Notes under the pieces: model-generated
The model's input: the letters and a program-made list of their open reading frames with translations, nothing else
What the model was told of the DNA's origin: nothing
The model's database searches: none
Assembly (NCBI GenBank): GCA_024276495.1
Contig: JAJRXC010000002.1
Span: 1 to 64,000, forward strand
DNA: 64,000 bases
Direction of reading: 5' to 3'
From: Actinomycetes bacterium
GTDB lineage: Bacteria > Actinomycetota > Acidimicrobiia > Acidimicrobiales > Aldehydirespiratoraceae
Made by a program: the position numbers and the translations under genes
Part shown: positions 8,590 to 17,202 of the stretch, piece after piece
Layout of the letters: each line of letters starts with the position of its first letter
Numbering within the stretch: position 1 is the first letter of the stretch

Positions 8590-9078
8590 ATGCGAAACAT
8601 CGGGATTCGACGACTGGCACGACTGCTGCTCACCTTGAGCATCGTCGGAGCTTCCCTGGCAGCTGCCGCCCCAGCCTCGGCCGCGCGGCCGGTGGGGGTC
8701 GACTTCACCATCGCCGAAACCATTCCGGTCAGCGCGCCGGGGATCATGGTGTCGAGCAACATCCCCGACTGCTCGACCGCTTCGGTGCAGACGACATCCG
8801 TCAACAGCCGCACGATCGGCGCGGTGACACTCTTTGCCGGAACGAAGGTGATCGACTGTGGGAGCGGCGACTCGATCACCTTGAACTTCCGCGCCATCGT
8901 CATCGGATGCGCCACAACCGACTTCGGTGGCTGGCGGGCCGTGTCGGGCACCGGCGTGTTCGACGGGGTCAGAGGTCGGGGTCTATTGATCGGCACCTAC
9001 CAGGGTGGCGACGGCACCGCCTGCACGGCGACCGGCATCGACGACCGGTACATCGGACGTCTACACCTCGCGCACTGA
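8590..9078 (+). CDS. Small secreted protein of unknown function
   Basis: This 162-residue protein starts at the ATG at 8590, with AAGGG close upstream. A twin-basic N terminus (R-R-L-A-R), a hydrophobic core and A-P-A-S-A-A give a clear signal peptide cleaved near residue 33. The mature part is beta-rich with about five cysteines, probably paired in disulfides, and a G-T-Y-Q-G-G-D-G-T segment near the C terminus. No lipobox and no known catalytic motif was recognised. It is exported to the cell surface or medium. It follows the SARP-linked lipoprotein gene but has its own upstream region, 101 bases long. Confidence 0.75.
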   Translation: MRNIGIRRLARLLLTLSIVGASLAAAAPASAARPVGVDFTIAETIPVSAPGIMVSSNIPDCSTASVQTTSVNSRTIGAVTLFAGTKVIDCGSGDSITLNFRAIVIGCATTDFGGWRAVSGTGVFDGVRGRGLLIGTYQGGDGTACTATGIDDRYIGRLHLAH

Positions 9079-9103
9079 TCGTCCGGCGTGATCACCCGGC
9101 GGG

Positions 9104-9958
9104 TCAGCCGTTGGACTTCTTCATGTCGCTGAGGTTCATCAGCACCGGATAGCCGTTGACCGAGAGCGCGTTGCCATGGCCCACGGTGTGCATGTCGAAC
9201 CCCGACTGCAACGCCGTGTAGAACCCCTGGATGTCGACGGTCTGGTTGACGATCCGCTTGGCCTGGGTGAGGGCGAACGGGTGCATCTCGGCGATCTCCC
9301 GAGCCAGCTCCATCGTCTGATCCATCAGCTCGTCGAGCGGCACCACCCGGTTGACCATGCCCAGCCGCTCGGCCTCCTCGGCTGAGAACTTCCGGGCCGT
9401 GAACAGCATCTCCTTGGCCTTGCGGGGCCCCAGCTCCCACGTGTGGCCGTGGTACTCGACACCACCGATGCCCATGCGCAACACCGGATCGGAGAACTTG
9501 GCGTTGTCGGCCGCGATGATGAGATCGCAGGGCCAGCACAGCATCAGCCCACCGGCGATGCACTGGCCCTGCACCGCGGCGATTGTCGGCTTGGGGATGT
9601 CACGCCACTTGCGGCTGTAGCCGAGATAGTGGACCCTTTCCCACTCGTAGATCGCCTGAAGGCCCCGTTCGTTCCAGTCGAGCTGGGCCGACTGCTCCGC
9701 CTTCTCGGGGTCGGCGGTGTCGCCGATCGCGTCGTCGGAGCCGCTCATGTCGTGACCCGACGAGAAGTGTTTGCCCTCGGCCCGCAAGACGATGACCCGC
9801 ACCTCCATGTCCTCGGCCGCGGTGGTGAAGCAGGCGTCCATCTCGTCGAGCGTCTGCTGGTTCACGGCGTTGGCCTTGTCGGCCCGGTCGATCGTGATGA
9901 TCGCCACCCGTCCGTCGACCTCGTACCTCGTGTGTCCGAGGTTGCCCATGTCGATCAT
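9104..9958 (-). CDS. Crotonase-superfamily protein (enoyl-CoA hydratase-like) without the catalytic Glu pair
   Basis: The 284-residue protein shows the crotonase fold: N-terminal V-A-I-I-T-I-D-R, the oxyanion segment H-F-S-S-G-H-D-M and the Q-G-Q-C-I-A-G-G turn. The two glutamates of true hydratases are replaced (G-G-L-M-L and D-P-V-L-R), so it is likely another crotonase-type enzyme such as an isomerase, hydrolase or lyase acting on an acyl-CoA. The ATG at 9958 overlaps the aldolase stop by four bases. It closes the three-gene run dehydrogenase-aldolase-crotonase. Confidence 0.85.
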   Translation of the reverse strand: MIDMGNLGHTRYEVDGRVAIITIDRADKANAVNQQTLDEMDACFTTAAEDMEVRVIVLRAEGKHFSSGHDMSGSDDAIGDTADPEKAEQSAQLDWNERGLQAIYEWERVHYLGYSRKWRDIPKPTIAAVQGQCIAGGLMLCWPCDLIIAADNAKFSDPVLRMGIGGVEYHGHTWELGPRKAKEMLFTARKFSAEEAERLGMVNRVVPLDELMDQTMELAREIAEMHPFALTQAKRIVNQTVDIQGFYTALQSGFDMHTVGHGNALSVNGYPVLMNLSDMKKSNG

Positions 9959-10623
9959 GTCGTCTCTCCCCCCGGCGGCGTCCACATGCCGCGGATGATT
10001 GCGTAGATGTTGGTGAAGTTCTCGATGATGTCCTCGGGTAGCGGGACCACGCCCCCGAGCTGTTCCGCGCCGGCCGCGATGCGAGCCGTGTGCTCGACGA
10101 CGGCAGCGGTGTGCAGCGCGTCCTCGGGAGACTTGCCCACACACAACAGACCGTGGTTGGCCATCAGCACCGCACTCCGGGCCCCGAGATGGCACACGAC
10201 CTCGTCGGCCAACTCCTCTGAACCGGTCGTCGCGTAGTCGGCCACCGGGATGTCGCCGCCGATGTAGACGATGACCTCCTCGATGCACGCCGGGATCGGC
10301 CGACGGGCGACCGCGAACATCGAGGCATGGGCCGGGTGGCAGTGCACAACGCCACCGACCTCGGCGAAGCGCTCGTAGCAGCGGAGATGCATCGCCTTCT
10401 CGCTCGTCGGCGACGCCGATCCCTCCACGACCTCGCCGGCGAGGTCGACGACGGCCAGCCCGTCGACGGTGATGTCGGGATAGGGAACCGACGACGGGGT
10501 CATGGCGATCGAACCGTCCGCTCGACGGCCCGACACGTTGCCGGCGGTGCCGACGACCAGACCGGTCTCGTACATCTCCATCGCCGTGTCGACGACCGCC
10601 TGACCGACGCTTCGGTTCGTCAC
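9955..10623 (-). CDS. Class II aldolase/adducin family protein
   Basis: This 222-residue protein belongs to the zinc-dependent class II aldolase family (fuculose/ribulose-phosphate aldolase type). The metal ligands are visible as H-C-H in V-V-H-C-H-P-A-H and the later M-A-N-H-G. The glycine-rich T-A-G-N-V-S-G-R phosphate-binding loop sits near residue 25. The GTG start at 10623 has GGAGG nine bases upstream and overlaps the dehydrogenase stop. With the adjacent sugar kinase and 2-hydroxyacid dehydrogenase, cleavage of a phosphorylated sugar or sugar acid is the likely role. Confidence 0.9.
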   Translation of the reverse strand: MTNRSVGQAVVDTAMEMYETGLVVGTAGNVSGRRADGSIAMTPSSVPYPDITVDGLAVVDLAGEVVEGSASPTSEKAMHLRCYERFAEVGGVVHCHPAHASMFAVARRPIPACIEEVIVYIGGDIPVADYATTGSEELADEVVCHLGARSAVLMANHGLLCVGKSPEDALHTAAVVEHTARIAAGAEQLGGVVPLPEDIIENFTNIYAIIRGMWTPPGGETT

Positions 10624-11591
10624 GAGAAGACCTCCGGGTTCTTGCAGTGCACCGGTCGCTCGCCGCGCAGGATGGCCGACACGTCGGCCACGATCATCTC
10701 GGTCTGGCGGAGCTCGACGTCGTAGGTCGCGCCACCGATGTGCGGCGTCAGCACGACGTTGTCGAGGCCGAGCAGTGGATGTCCTTCCGGCAACTTCTCG
10801 CCGTCGACGTGGTCGAGGGCCGCGCCGCCGAGATGACCCGACTCCAAGGCGGCCACCAACGCATCGATGTCGTGCAAACCGGCCCGGGCCGAGTTGAGGT
10901 ACAACGCCCCCGGTCTCATGAGCGAGAACTTCGACGCGTTCATCATCCCGAACGAGTCCGGGGTGACCGCGGCGTGCATCGAGACGACGTCGGCTTCGGC
11001 CAACAAGTCGTCGAGCTCGTGGGTGGCGTCGACGGCGAACGGATCGGAAGTGACGACCTTCATCCCGAGCCCCTCGAGGCGCCATTTCGTGGCCCGCCCG
11101 ACCGCGCCGAAACCGACGAGACCGGCAGTTCGACCCGCCACCTGCCATGACCGGTACCGCTGATAGGGAAGTGTCTCGCCGTGGACGGTGCCGGCGAGCA
11201 TGTCGCGATGGCCGGGGACCACGTGGCGACTCAGCGCCATGAGCATCGCCACCGTCATCTCGGCGACCGCGTCGGCGTTTCGCCCCGGCGTGTGGACGAC
11301 CGGAATCCCCGCGGCCGTCGCCGCGCCGACATCGACATTGGTCGGGTCGCCCCGGGTCGAGCCGATGACGGCCAGCGGAAGCTCCAGCACCGGGCCCGAA
11401 CAGAAGTCGGCCTCGCAGATCACGATCGACGCGCCGAGCTCGGTAAGGCGCTCGGCGAGGTCCTCCGGACCGTGGAGCTTGATCGGCCGATGCTCGATCC
11501 ACGGGTCGAAAACGACCTCGGCGATCTCCCGCAACTCGTCGAGCGCCGGCCCCCGAAGCGGGGCCGTGACGAGCGCAATGGGGCGAGACAT
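10620..11591 (-). CDS. D-isomer-specific 2-hydroxyacid dehydrogenase
   Basis: The 323-residue protein has the flanking substrate domain and central NAD domain (G-L-V-G-F-G-A-V-G-R) of the PGDH/formate dehydrogenase family. The catalytic Arg (N-S-A-R-A-G), the Glu region (D-G-E-K-L-P) and the His (T-P-H-I-G-G) are present. It probably interconverts a 2-oxoacid and a D-2-hydroxyacid. No ribosome binding site is seen before the ATG at 11591; TAACGT about seven bases upstream suggests a leaderless message. It is divergent from the kinase gene by 40 bases and overlaps the aldolase gene by four. Confidence 0.9.
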   Translation of the reverse strand: MSRPIALVTAPLRGPALDELREIAEVVFDPWIEHRPIKLHGPEDLAERLTELGASIVICEADFCSGPVLELPLAVIGSTRGDPTNVDVGAATAAGIPVVHTPGRNADAVAEMTVAMLMALSRHVVPGHRDMLAGTVHGETLPYQRYRSWQVAGRTAGLVGFGAVGRATKWRLEGLGMKVVTSDPFAVDATHELDDLLAEADVVSMHAAVTPDSFGMMNASKFSLMRPGALYLNSARAGLHDIDALVAALESGHLGGAALDHVDGEKLPEGHPLLGLDNVVLTPHIGGATYDVELRQTEMIVADVSAILRGERPVHCKNPEVFS

Positions 11592-11631
11592 GACGCAGAC
11601 GTTAGTTTTGCGCCACGGAAAGGGGGAATCG

Positions 11632-12969
11632 ATGGATGCGCTCACCGTCGGCATCGACATCGGGACGACGTCGGTCAAGGCGGTCGCCGCCGCGGCCGAC
11701 GGAACCATCGTCGCCTCGGCCCGCGTCCCCCACACCGTCCACGCGCCCGACGCCGACACCTTCCAACACGACGCCGGCGCCGCGTGGATCGACGGCGTGC
11801 TGCGCGCCTGGGACCAGGTCGGCGAACATCTCGACATCGCCGCCGTGACCGTCTCCGCGATGGTCCCCTCGCTGTGCGGCGTCGACGACCGAGGGCGGCC
11901 GGTGACCCCCGGACTGCTCTACGGCGACGCGCGAGGGCGTGGCCGCGCCGGACACGAGGCGGTCACCGGGGAGGTGGTCGGTTTCGCCGCGGCGTTGCTC
12001 GACCGGCCCGGCGTCGCCTCGTTGTGGCCGGCCCAGGCCGTCGCCAACCACGCGCTCTGCGGGGTCGGGGCGATCGACACCACCACCGCGATGACGATGG
12101 CCCCATTGTTCGACGGGACCGGCTGGGACGACGACCGGCTCGCCCCGCTGGGCCTGCGCGCCTCCCTCCTGCCCGAGTTCACCGCGGGAAGCGCACCCAT
12201 CGGCCGACGCGGCTCGACCCTCGTCTCCGGGGGAACCGTCGACGCGCTGGCCGAGCAGACCGTCGCCGACGCCCGGGCCCCCGGCGACGTGCTGGTCATC
12301 TGCGGAACGACGCTGATCCCATGGGCCCTGACCGACGACTGGTTCGAGATCGACGGGCTGTGGACGATCCCCTACTCGGTTCCGGAGGTCATCGCCATCG
12401 GGGGCGCCTCCAATGCCGGCGGGCTGTTCATCGACCACGTCCGTCGACTGACCGGCGACCCCGACCAACACGACGTGCGCGACGTCGGCCCCGATGACCG
12501 GCCGCTCTGGCTCCCGTACATCCGGGGGGAACGCACACCGTTTCACGATCCCGGGCTGCGAGCGCGGCTGCTCGACGTCGGAGTGGGCCACGGTCCGACC
12601 CAGGTCCTCGCCGCGGCCTACGAGGCGGCCGGATTCGTCGTCCGCCACCACCTGGACCTCGCCCGGCCCGAGCTGGACCGGGCCGGCACGCCGCCGACCC
12701 GCATCGTCGCCACCGGCGGCGGCACCCGATCCCCGGCCTGGATGCAGGCGCTGGCCGACTGCACGGCGCTCCCCGTCGACGTCTCCGCGCACCCCGAGGG
12801 CGCCGCGCTCGGCGCCGCCTACCACAGCCGCCTGACCGCCGGACTCGAATCCGACAACACGTCGGCCCGCGGCTGGAGCCGGATCAGCCACCGGATCGAT
12901 CCCCGCCCGGCGCACGTCGAGGCGGCCGACCACCGTTACACCCGTTTCCGAGAGGCCACCGCCCGATGA
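11632..12969 (+). CDS. FGGY-family carbohydrate kinase
   Basis: The 445-residue protein starts at ATG with AAAGGGGG upstream. The N terminus G-I-D-I-G-T-T-S-V-K is the first phosphate loop of the ASKHA fold, and A-T-G-G-G-T-R-S-P near residue 365 is the adenosine loop of FGGY kinases. A-L-T-D-D-W and the W-L-P-Y-I-R-G-E-R-T-P-F segment are family-typical. It phosphorylates a sugar or polyol. Together with the divergent aldolase and dehydrogenase it makes a small sugar (acid) catabolic module. The LLM oxidoreductase gene overlaps its stop by four bases. Confidence 0.9.
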   Translation: MDALTVGIDIGTTSVKAVAAAADGTIVASARVPHTVHAPDADTFQHDAGAAWIDGVLRAWDQVGEHLDIAAVTVSAMVPSLCGVDDRGRPVTPGLLYGDARGRGRAGHEAVTGEVVGFAAALLDRPGVASLWPAQAVANHALCGVGAIDTTTAMTMAPLFDGTGWDDDRLAPLGLRASLLPEFTAGSAPIGRRGSTLVSGGTVDALAEQTVADARAPGDVLVICGTTLIPWALTDDWFEIDGLWTIPYSVPEVIAIGGASNAGGLFIDHVRRLTGDPDQHDVRDVGPDDRPLWLPYIRGERTPFHDPGLRARLLDVGVGHGPTQVLAAAYEAAGFVVRHHLDLARPELDRAGTPPTRIVATGGGTRSPAWMQALADCTALPVDVSAHPEGAALGAAYHSRLTAGLESDNTSARGWSRISHRIDPRPAHVEAADHRYTRFREATAR

Positions 12970-13883
12970 AGTTCTCCCTCACCTACCCACTGATCACCCA
13001 CCCCTCCAACCCCGAGCTGCTGACCAAGGACGCCCTGGTCCGGTTCGCCCGGACCGCCGAGCGGGCCGGCTTCGACGGGATCGGCTTCACCGATCATCCG
13101 GCCCCGACCGATCGGTGGCTCAAGGCCGGCGGCCACGACGCCCTCGATCCGTTCGCCGCGCTCGCTTTCGTCGCCGCGGTCACCGACCGACTCCGCCTGA
13201 TCCCCAACGTGGTGGTGCTCCCCTACCGCAACCCGTTCCTGATCGCGAAGGCGGTGGCGACGATCGATGCCCTGTCGGGCGGCCGCTTCACCCTCGCGGT
13301 CGGAACCGGCTACCTGAAGGGCGAGTACAAGGCGCTCGGCGTGGACTTCGGCGACCGCAACCGCATCTTCGACGAGACGCTCCAGGTGCTGCGGCGCATC
13401 TGGACCGAGGAGGACTTCGCCTTCGAGGGCCACGATTTCCTTGCCCATGGCCAGACCGCCAACCCCCGGCCCGGCCACATCCCCATCTGGATCGGCGGCA
13501 ACAGCAAGTTGTCGCGGCGACGGGTCGCGGCGAAAGCCGACGGCTGGGTTCCGTTCCCCGCCCCCCGCGGGCTCGCGGGAACCGCCAAGACGCCCCCGTT
13601 GGAGACCGTCGACGATCTCGCGGCGATGCTCGATCATCTCTGGCAACACGTCGACGAGGCCGGTCGCGACCGGGCCGAGATCGACGTGAGCTTCGGCACG
13701 CCGGCGGGGGGATCACCGGGCACCGACCGCTTCGATCCCGACGCCCACCGCGATGGGCTCGCCGAGCTCGCCGCGCTGGGCGTCACCTGGAGCGCGGTCA
13801 CCGTGCCCGGCGACTCCCTCGCCCACGCCCTCGAGACGCTCGAACGCTACGGCGAGTCGGTGATCGCACCGTCGCGGGCCTGA
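12966..13883 (+). CDS. LLM-class flavin-dependent oxidoreductase, probably F420-dependent
   Basis: This 305-residue TIM-barrel protein matches the luciferase-like family: A-E-R-A-G-F-D-G-I-G-F-T-D-H-P near residue 35, L-I-P-N-V-V-V-L-P-Y-R-N-P near 80, and the G-V-G-T-G-Y-L-K-like loop (A-V-G-T-G-Y-L-K-G-E). P-I-W-I-G-G-N-S marks the cofactor pocket. Actinobacterial members of this subgroup commonly use F420, but the cofactor cannot be proven here. It overlaps the kinase gene by four bases, so it is probably in the same operon. Confidence 0.9.
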   Translation: MKFSLTYPLITHPSNPELLTKDALVRFARTAERAGFDGIGFTDHPAPTDRWLKAGGHDALDPFAALAFVAAVTDRLRLIPNVVVLPYRNPFLIAKAVATIDALSGGRFTLAVGTGYLKGEYKALGVDFGDRNRIFDETLQVLRRIWTEEDFAFEGHDFLAHGQTANPRPGHIPIWIGGNSKLSRRRVAAKADGWVPFPAPRGLAGTAKTPPLETVDDLAAMLDHLWQHVDEAGRDRAEIDVSFGTPAGGSPGTDRFDPDAHRDGLAELAALGVTWSAVTVPGDSLAHALETLERYGESVIAPSRA

Positions 13884-13897
13884 CCCGGCCCGGTCGT

Positions 13898-14312
13898 CTA
13901 GCGCGACTCGTCGCGCAGGTGCCTGACGAGATCGGTGGTCGTCACGATCCCGACGAGCTCACCACGATCATCGACGACGATCACCGAGTGCGCCTCGCCG
14001 TCGGACAGCAACGCCGCGGCGTCGTGCACCGTGGCGGTCTGTGGCAGCGATCGGATGTCGGAGCTCATGGCGTCGTCGACGGTGTACTGGTCGTCGAGCA
14101 GTCGGCATCGCGCCGGTCGCCTCCGCGGCGTAGACAAGGCGCAGGAAGTCCGACGACGAGATCATCCCGACCGGCGTGCGGCCCCCGACGACCGGAAGAT
14201 GATGAAACGGCGTCGCCCGGAGGAAGTCGTAGGCCTCCGAGAGGCGCATCCCCCGATGGATGGCGGTGATGTCACGGCTCATCACCGAGGAGATGAGGGT
14301 TCGTTTCCTCAT
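13898..14312 (-). pseudogene. Two-CBS-domain protein interrupted by a frameshift
   Basis: The reading frame from the ATG at 14312 encodes one CBS domain (V-M-S-R-D-I-T-A... G-M-I-S-S-S-D-F-L-R) and a second frame encodes the other (A-M-S-S-D-I-R-S-L-P... G-I-V-T-T-T-D-L). The two join sensibly (G-A-M | R-L-L-D-D-Q-Y) if one base of the CC at 14104-14105 is removed. The span is 415 bases, and 414 would give a normal 137-residue protein. CBS pairs bind adenine nucleotides and gate partner proteins. The start overlaps the preceding lipoprotein stop. Either a true disruption or a single-base error. Confidence 0.8.
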
Positions 14313-15037
14313 CCGAACTGCTCCGGGGAGACCCCACAGCGTTCGAAGATCGCGAACAGCTCGTCGATCTGGTCCGGCGACGGGTCGGCGTCGACGAAGA
14401 CCAGGGCGAAGAGCACATCGGCGCTGAGGTTGTCGACGATGCACGTGGCCTCCTCCCCGCTCAGCGCCTGGTCAGCGGTGAGGCTGTCGATCAGCTGTCG
14501 ACGGCCGTCGTCGGTTGCCATCAGCTCGGCGAACTCCTCGGGGGACTGACCGAGGGGACCGGCCGCGTCGGCACCGGCGGGTCGGGGCGACGACGACTCG
14601 TCGCCGATTCCACAGAACTCGGCGTCGTACGCATCGAGCCGGTCGGCGGCGGCGCGGAGCTCGTCGGAGAACAACGCCGCGGGAGAGACCGTTCGAAAGT
14701 CCCAGTCGCTTTCGACGAGGGCGTCGATGAGCTCGTCGAGACCGGCCGCGCTCAGCTCGAGATCGGCGCGGATCTCGTCGGGAGCGACGGCGATGGCGTC
14801 GTCGAGCGCCGACCGGGACCGGAGAAACGACGCCTCCAGCTCCTCCGGCGTGGCCGTGTCGGCAACTTCCTGCTGCTCGCGCTGATCGGCCGAGATCTCG
14901 CAGTACTCGGATCGAGCGGTCGATCCGCTCTCCTCGGCGCTGCCGTCGCCGGCGCACGCCGAGGCCAGCAGGGCAAACGCCATCAGAATCCAGAGGGCGC
15001 CCAGCCGGGGGCGGCGAACGCGGGCCTCGTCGATCAT
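14309..15037 (-). CDS. Secreted lipoprotein of unknown function
   Basis: The ATG at 15037 gives a 242-residue protein. An arginine-rich start, a hydrophobic stretch and the lipobox L-A-S-A-C near residue 28 identify a lipoprotein. The mature part is acidic and mostly helical, with D/E-rich segments and paired cysteines (S-E-Y-C, D-A-E-F-C, E-A-T-C, F-E-R-C). The end has the short D-P-S-P-D-Q-I-D-E-L-F motif. No known domain was recognised. The CBS gene follows with a four-base overlap, so the two were translated together. Confidence 0.7.
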   Translation of the reverse strand: MIDEARVRRPRLGALWILMAFALLASACAGDGSAEESGSTARSEYCEISADQREQQEVADTATPEELEASFLRSRSALDDAIAVAPDEIRADLELSAAGLDELIDALVESDWDFRTVSPAALFSDELRAAADRLDAYDAEFCGIGDESSSPRPAGADAAGPLGQSPEEFAELMATDDGRRQLIDSLTADQALSGEEATCIVDNLSADVLFALVFVDADPSPDQIDELFAIFERCGVSPEQFG

Positions 15038-15087
15038 GATCGCGACGCTACCGGCCCCGACCGTTCCCAACGCATCCGGCGCCCGGG

Positions 15088-17202
15088 TCAGTCGTCGCGG
15101 GGCAGGCCCAACAGCCGTTCGCCGATGACGTTGCGCTGCACCTCACTCGTGCCTCCGGCGATCGTGAGGCTCCGATTCCACAGAAACGAATCGACCCATG
15201 TCCCGGCCGCGCCGGTCGCGGCCGCCGCGTCGGGGCCGAACAGCTCCAGCCCCGCCTCCTGCACATCCTGGTCGTGGATCACACCGAGCAACTTGACGAC
15301 GCTCGCCTCGGGCCCGGCGTCGGCGCCGACCAGCGCGCGCATGGTCAGGCGCGTCCGGAGGGCCGAAAGGGCTGCCTCGCGGGCGACCAGCTCGCCCACG
15401 CGGGCCTGCTCGTGCAGCGAGGACGAGTCGTCGAGCAGCCCGACGAGCGCCGACACGCCGGCCCCGATCGACGCCCCCGCGCCCATCGACACCCGCTCGT
15501 TGGCCAATGTCGTGCGGCCGACCCGCCAGCCGTCGTCGACCGCGCCGATGACACATTCGTCGGGCACGAACACGTCGTCGAAGAACACCTCGTTGAACCA
15601 GGCGTTGCCGTTGATCTCCCGCAGCGGACGGACATCGATGCCGGGGCTGGTCATGTCGACGAAGAAACAGGTGATGCCGTCGTGATCCGGTTTCTCCGGC
15701 GACGTGCGGGCCAGGCAGATTCCCCAGTCGGCGGTGTGGGCCATGGAAGTCCACACCTTCTGGCCGGTGAGACGCCAGCCGGCACCGTCGCGGACCGCCC
15801 GCATCCGCAGCGACGCGAGGTCCGAGCCGGCCTCCGGTTCGGAGAAGAGCTGGCACCACATGATCTCCTGACGCAGCGAGGGCCCGACCCAGCGGGCCTG
15901 TTGCTCCTCGGTGCCGTGGGCGATGAGGGTCGGCAGCGCCCACGCCGCGACCTGCAGATGCGGCCGACGCATTCCCGCAGCCCGAAACTCCTGATCGATG
16001 ACGATCTGCTCGACCGGTGACGCCCCTCGACCCCACGGTGTCGGCCAGTGGGGGGCGAGATAGCCGTCGTCGGCGATCCGCCGGTTCCACTCGTGCCTCG
16101 GTCGGGTCTTCAGGTCGTCGATCCAGGCGGTCACCGCCGGCCGGATCGTCTCCGCCTCGTCGGGGAGCTCCACCGGAAGTGTCCTGACCACCCCGGATCG
16201 GACCAGTGCACACACCTCGGTGCGGGCCACCGAGGCGGGCGGCAACATCGCCCGGGTGGCGATGGCCCGACGGAGGTAGAGGTGGGCGTCGTGTTCCCAG
16301 GTGAAGCCGATGCCGCCGAGCACCTGGATGCAGTCCTTGGCGACGCCGACGACGATCTCGGGCACGATCGCCGCGGCACACGAGATCGCGAGGTGAGCTT
16401 CGTTCGGGTCGCCGCCGCGTGCCGCGTCCCATGTGACCGCACGGGCCAGCTCCCGTTTCGCGAACATGTCGGCGCAACGATGCTTCACTCCCTGGAACCG
16501 GCCGATCGGCCGGCCGAACTGCTCGCGGTTCTTCGCGTGCTCCGACGCGGTCTCGACACACCACGACGCGATTCCGACGGCTTCGCAGCACGACAGCAAG
16601 GTGGCGAGATCGCGGACCCGGGTCGTCGAGACACCCAACGCCACACCTTCGGCCCCGGCGGTCGACACGGTCACGACCGGGCGAACGAGATCGACACCGG
16701 TCGCGTCGCCGATCTCCACGGCGTCGCCGGAGAACAGGGTCCACTCCCCTCCGACCGACGCGATGAAGAAGTCGATGTCCGCGCCGCCGAGCACATTGTG
16801 GTGCGCGTCGGGCACCGGGTCGCGCGCCGCCGCGTACGCGACCGCCGCGGTCGCCCCTTCGGCAATGGCCCGAACGGCCGCGTCGCGAGCCGGCGACGGG
16901 TCGGCTTCGACCAACACGGCGACGGCCAACCCGGTGGGAAGGAGCGGCCCGGGCACACCGGCGCGGCCGGTCTCCTCGAGCACGATCGCGAGATCGGCGA
17001 ACGTGAACCCCTGACCGCCGAGCTCCTCGGGGGCGTGCAGGACCGGCCACCCCATCTCGACCATTCGGTCCCAGTGGGGAGGCCGGGGTGGAGGGTCGCC
17101 GTCGATTCCCACGCGGCGGCCGTCGTCGCCGACCACCGACGCCGCCCAGCTCCGCACCGTCTCGGCCAGCGCCTCGTGGTCCTTCGAGAGCCCGATCGAC
17201 AT
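15088..17202 (-). CDS. Fused double acyl-CoA dehydrogenase, FadE34-like
   Basis: At 704 residues this protein carries two acyl-CoA dehydrogenase units in one chain, like mycobacterial FadE34 (about 710), which oxidises steroid side-chain acyl-CoAs. The first half has E-Q-F-G-R-P-I-G-R-F-Q-G-V-K-H and G-G-I-G-F-T-W-E-H-D near residues 235-310. The second has Q-L-F-S-E-P-E-A-G-S-D-L-A-S (FAD/acyl binding), G-Q-K-V-W-T-S and the C-terminal G-G-T-S-E-V-Q-R-N-V-I-G-E-R. The fusion mimics the alpha2-beta2 arrangement of sterol dehydrogenases. Its ATG overlaps the synthetase stop (TGATG), so FadD-like and FadE-like proteins are made together. Sterol specificity is inference. Confidence 0.9.
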   Translation of the reverse strand: MSIGLSKDHEALAETVRSWAASVVGDDGRRVGIDGDPPPRPPHWDRMVEMGWPVLHAPEELGGQGFTFADLAIVLEETGRAGVPGPLLPTGLAVAVLVEADPSPARDAAVRAIAEGATAAVAYAAARDPVPDAHHNVLGGADIDFFIASVGGEWTLFSGDAVEIGDATGVDLVRPVVTVSTAGAEGVALGVSTTRVRDLATLLSCCEAVGIASWCVETASEHAKNREQFGRPIGRFQGVKHRCADMFAKRELARAVTWDAARGGDPNEAHLAISCAAAIVPEIVVGVAKDCIQVLGGIGFTWEHDAHLYLRRAIATRAMLPPASVARTEVCALVRSGVVRTLPVELPDEAETIRPAVTAWIDDLKTRPRHEWNRRIADDGYLAPHWPTPWGRGASPVEQIVIDQEFRAAGMRRPHLQVAAWALPTLIAHGTEEQQARWVGPSLRQEIMWCQLFSEPEAGSDLASLRMRAVRDGAGWRLTGQKVWTSMAHTADWGICLARTSPEKPDHDGITCFFVDMTSPGIDVRPLREINGNAWFNEVFFDDVFVPDECVIGAVDDGWRVGRTTLANERVSMGAGASIGAGVSALVGLLDDSSSLHEQARVGELVAREAALSALRTRLTMRALVGADAGPEASVVKLLGVIHDQDVQEAGLELFGPDAAAATGAAGTWVDSFLWNRSLTIAGGTSEVQRNVIGERLLGLPRDD

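Noticed and set aside
11592-11631. An eighth island operator in the AT-rich patch GTTAGTTTTGC
   Set aside because: It has no palindrome resembling CTCTAAA-N3-TTTAGAG and belongs to a different gene module.
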